In this document: positions 5,719-7,685 of the stretch, piece after piece
Layout of the letters: the number at the start of each line of letters is the position of its first letter
How positions within the stretch are numbered: position 1 is the first letter of the stretch
Assembly (NCBI GenBank): GCA_030668465.1
Contig: DAOUTX010000048.1
Span: 1 to 7,685 of the forward strand
DNA length: 7,685 nucleotides
Reading direction: 5' to 3'
Source: Atribacterota bacterium
GTDB lineage: Bacteria > Atribacterota > Phoenicimicrobiia > Phoenicimicrobiales > Phoenicimicrobiaceae
The notes under the pieces: model-generated
What the model was told of the DNA's origin: nothing
Database searches by the model: none
The model's input: the letters and a program-made list of their open reading frames with translations, nothing else
Made by a program: the position numbers and the translations under genes

Positions 5719-7207
5719 AATATTCTACCGTTAAATCTGAAGGAACAATTTGAATCCAAACATTTCCCGGAGTTAAAGCTATTCTATTCCCTTCTCCGTC
5801 TAAAAATAGGGTTCTTGCTCTCAGATCCGGCTTTTCCCAGGTAATTTCTGTTGAGTTACCTTTAAAAAATAATAATCCTGTTCCCTTACCAACAAAATCT
5901 ATCGACAGTCTCCCCTCTTCGTCAATAATTTTTGTTCCGGCAAATTGAATTATAATATTATCTACCGCTAACTGCTCTTTGGTCTTGGCATCTATGTGAG
6001 GTTCGCCGTTCATAAATCTTAAATATTTCATCGATTCGGGTAGGTACTTATAACTAACCGTATAGTTGCTATTGTAAGGGATTGCTATATAATCAGTTTC
6101 TCTACCAGTTAAGATTTCATTTCTATCAATTTCAAATTGATATTCCTGCTTTTTTATCATCTCGATATAACCCAATTTATTGGCTTCTTTCCTCAATTTT
6201 ATGGTAGAGGTATATAAATTGTGAGGTGGATTCCGGTCTTGAGACCTCCAGAAGGGCTGAAAATCTACAAACTCATTTATATCATCTATCTTCTCTTCTT
6301 TAATAAAATTATATGCTTCTTCACTTCCACCCACATGGACATAAATCGCCTGATGCTCTAAAGATTTACTAACAAAATAAGGTCTTGCACTTCTTATAGG
6401 TCCAACTTCTTCGGTGTCCTGGTCATAATAAATAGCTAAAAATCTGGTAATTCCCCCTTCCGCTAAAGCTTCATAGACAATATTAGCTTTATTCAAGCCG
6501 CTTTGTGGCCTGGATCCTTCTGAATTTTCTACCATAATAGAAAGTGGTCGGCTGCCAAAAGGAGATTCTTTCTCCTTTACTTCCGGCAGAGTAGTAATTT
6601 CTCCTGGGTTTACCACAGTACCATAAGTTGCTTCGATATTTTCTTCTTCTTTTTCACCCAAATTAACTTGGAGCTGTGATTCGCCCGGTTCGAATATCTC
6701 TCCCTTCACTTCTTTCCTGCTAGTTATAGTCTGTTTAAAATATTCAGTAGAAACACTTATGTCCTCTCCTAAAGATTCTTTAGTTTGAGTTGGAGGAACC
6801 ACTGACACTGGCTCAGTTTCAATCTCAGGAGTTTTAACTTCTACCTTTGGTGCTCCCTCCGTTAATTCTTCCTTGCTTACTACTTTTGTTTCAGTTGTCT
6901 CTTCTTTTATCTTGGGTGGTTCAGGCGAAATCGGTTCAGCTTTTGGTTTAACTTCCAATTGAGCAATGGTTTTTTCCTCGGTAATCTCTGGTTTCTTAGA
7001 TACCGGCTGTTTTGGTGCTGGAATTTCCACCAGACTAACCAAGATAATCTCCTCTTCTGGTAAGGGTCCGGTAAAGTCAAAGGCGATTATATTTCCAAAA
7101 GCATATAATAATATAATATTAAGTATGATAGAGATTAAAAATGATCTCCCTAAAAAACTTTTCTTGCTCTGTTTTAAGCGTTTTGTTCTATATCTATTTA
7201 TAGGCAC
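5717..7207 (-). CDS. DUF3048 (YerB-like) protein with membrane anchor and TonB-like N-terminus
   Basis: A 496-aa protein of unknown biochemical function. A basic N-terminus (residues 1-21) precedes one hydrophobic segment at about 22-43. Next comes PLPEEEIILVSLVEIPAPKQP (48-68), which resembles the stretch after the membrane segment of TonB-type energy transducers. A Pro/Glu/Lys/Thr-rich linker spans about 69-215. The C-terminal half carries the DUF3048 signature: SRPLSIMVENSEGSRPQSGL, ANIVYEALAEGGITRFLAIY, GPIRSARPYFV, HVGGSEEAYNF, NPPHNLYTS and, near the end, GEPHIDAKTKEQL and NVWIQIVPSDL. Characterised relatives such as Bacillus YerB are lipoproteins; here there is no lipobox, so an uncleaved signal anchor with an extracytoplasmic domain is inferred. 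The GTG start at 7207 follows GAGGTG about ten bases away. It ends with TAG 13 bases before the long xer start. Confidence 0.9.
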   Translation of the reverse strand: MPINRYRTKRLKQSKKSFLGRSFLISIILNIILLYAFGNIIAFDFTGPLPEEEIILVSLVEIPAPKQPVSKKPEITEEKTIAQLEVKPKAEPISPEPPKIKEETTETKVVSKEELTEGAPKVEVKTPEIETEPVSVVPPTQTKESLGEDISVSTEYFKQTITSRKEVKGEIFEPGESQLQVNLGEKEEENIEATYGTVVNPGEITTLPEVKEKESPFGSRPLSIMVENSEGSRPQSGLNKANIVYEALAEGGITRFLAIYYDQDTEEVGPIRSARPYFVSKSLEHQAIYVHVGGSEEAYNFIKEEKIDDINEFVDFQPFWRSQDRNPPHNLYTSTIKLRKEANKLGYIEMIKKQEYQFEIDRNEILTGRETDYIAIPYNSNYTVSYKYLPESMKYLRFMNGEPHIDAKTKEQLAVDNIIIQFAGTKIIDEEGRLSIDFVGKGTGLLFFKGNSTEITWEKPDLRARTLFLDGEGNRIALTPGNVWIQIVPSDLTVEY

Positions 7208-7226
7208 GAATTATTTACACCTCGTT

Positions 7227-7390
7227 ATCAATTGTCCAATTAACCAATTAATTTAGTTTGCCAGTTACCCTGTTTACCGGTTAACCAGTTGGCCAATTCT
7301 CTATTTAATTTAGTCTACCAGTCTTCCGGTCTACCAATCTGCCAGTCTCACAATCAATTTAGTTAACCAGTTAAATTAGTCGTTAGTTCA
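7227..7390. repeat. 8-bp degenerate array upstream of the first gene
   Basis: Nearly continuous 8-bp phasing. CCAATTAA occurs twice in tandem at 7236-7251. After a 9-base slip come CCAGTTAC, CCTGTTTA, CCGGTTAA, CCAGTTGG and CCAATTCT (7261-7300). A second run of AGTCTACC, AGTCTTCC, GGTCTACC, AATCTGCC, AGTCTCAC and AATCAATT follows at 7312-7359. The second run matches the variant at 4378-4409. The array lies in the presumed 5' untranslated region of the DUF3048 gene. Confidence 0.8.
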
Positions 7391-7395
7391 GAATT

Positions 7396-7423
7396 AGCGT
7401 ATAGCGTACGGTATATAGCGTAT
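7396..7423. repeat. 7-bp array, four units
   Basis: AGCGTAT, AGCGTAC, GGTATAT and AGCGTAT in exact 7-bp phase. This is the reverse-complement type of the GCTATAC units at 4719-4753 next to the xer stop, so the two long gaps carry this unit in opposite orientations. Confidence 0.75.
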
Positions 7424-7539
7424 AATTTTGGATTAATAAGATGCTTATCCTAATTCCTGATTAAATTAAAAATTTAAAGCGAAAAGCCATAATTCAAAAC
7501 TCAAAACTTTTTCATGTAAAATATTGCTTTTATTGTAGG
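7424..7539. other. AT-rich spacer without a gene
   Basis: I find no coding potential. A short ATAAG-ATG-CTTAT hairpin lies at 7436-7448 and two 7-bp-spaced copies of a CAAAACT-like unit at about 7493-7508. A promoter for the leftward operon could lie here or in 7208-7395, but I could not find a convincing -35/-10 pair with proper spacing. Confidence 0.4.
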
Positions 7540-7557
7540 GGTCGGATTTATCCAACC
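7540..7557. repeat. GGTCGGAT hairpin of dispersed-repeat type
   Basis: GGTCGGAT at 7540-7547 and ATCCAACC at 7550-7557 form an eight-base-pair stem with a two-base loop. The one imperfect pair becomes G-U in the minus-strand transcript. It is preceded by GTAGGG. Short GTAGGGG-led palindromes are, as I recall, dispersed in several uncultured bacterial genomes. No U-run follows on either strand, so it is probably not a terminator. Confidence 0.55.
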
Positions 7558-7560
7558 TGA

Positions 7561-7685
7561 GTTTTACTTGAAACGTGCAATCCGTAACTTGTCACTAATT
7601 ACTCATTACTTATTACTGTATTCTACCCGCTCTACGCTATTTAAATATTCTGGCTCCAATTTCTTTCTTTCTTCACGATATACGA
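7561..7685. repeat. 7-bp degenerate array running to the window edge
   Basis: 7-bp units ATTACTC, ATTACTT, ATTACTG, TATTCTA, CCCGCTC and TACGCTA at 7598-7639, preceded by weaker phased units. They are followed by a CT-rich block (about 7651-7675) and CACGATATACGA at the edge. The order of a 7-bp ATTACT array, then a CT-rich block with TGGCT and CTTCTTC-like parts, then another 7-bp tract parallels 4486-4660. No gene is seen in this stretch, so nothing lies upstream of the DUF3048 gene within the window. Confidence 0.7.

Noticed and set aside
6966..7256. Plus-strand open frame over the N-terminus of the DUF3048 gene and into the repeat array
   Set aside because: It overlaps the anchor and linker coding region, ends inside the repeat array, and is low-complexity and unrecognisable.
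7227..7390. CRISPR array or iteron-type replication origin
   Set aside because: Units are 7-8 bp without unique spacers and too degenerate for CRISPR. No cluster of DnaA-box-like sequences was found; TTATCC-like matches are isolated.
7424..7539. Promoter for the leftward operon, for example a TTGAAT-like -35 near 7490
   Set aside because: No TATAAT-like -10 stands at 16-18 bases from it. The AT-rich composition makes weak matches common, so I did not call it.

Overview
The window is an AT-rich bacterial segment in which every supported gene lies on the minus strand, so transcription runs from high to low coordinates. Transcription order is: a DUF3048 (YerB-like) protein with a TonB-like N-terminal anchor (7207-5717), a XerC/XerD-type tyrosine recombinase (5703-4753), a trimeric-type purine nucleoside phosphorylase that looks adapted to methylthioadenosine (4300-3476), a small COG2426/PF06695 membrane protein (3492-3025), MtnA (2925-1897), MurA (1765-503) and the N-terminal third of an MreB/Mbl-type actin homologue that runs off the left edge (404-1). 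Four of the seven genes start with GTG or TTG, and several have near-ideal AGGAGG ribosome binding sites.

Functionally there are two themes. One is cell envelope and chromosome maintenance: MurA makes the first committed peptidoglycan precursor, MreB positions wall synthesis, and Xer resolves chromosome dimers. The other is methylthioadenosine salvage: the phosphorylase would release methylthioribose-1-phosphate, which is the substrate of MtnA. The neighbourhood recalls two Firmicutes arrangements (xerD near a purine nucleoside phosphorylase; murA near mbl). The DUF3048 family and COG2426 also fit the Firmicutes or deep-branching thermophile and candidate-phylum lineages. The TonB-like anchor hints at a cell with an outer membrane. 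I would place the source in an uncultured low-GC lineage, without naming a phylum.

The most unusual part is between the genes. Apart from the two tight junctions (7207-5717 gene to xer, and the phosphorylase overlapping the small membrane gene), every gap is largely built from very short degenerate tandem repeats in strict phase. One class has an 8-bp period (consensus close to YTGGTTAA, or its complement TTAACCAR, with a YC-rich variant AGTCTNCC). The other has a 7-bp period (variants such as GCTATAC, ACTATAT and ATTACTN). In the three shorter gaps the 8-bp arrays face each other and form long inverted repeats; one has perfect 24-bp arms. The two long gaps (4301-4752 and 7208-7685) carry related 8-bp and 7-bp blocks. 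Stop codons of murA, mtnA, the small membrane gene and xer abut or lie inside these arrays. A separate long palindrome covers the ribosome binding site and GTG start of the xer gene. No rRNA, tRNA, CRISPR array or transposase gene was seen.
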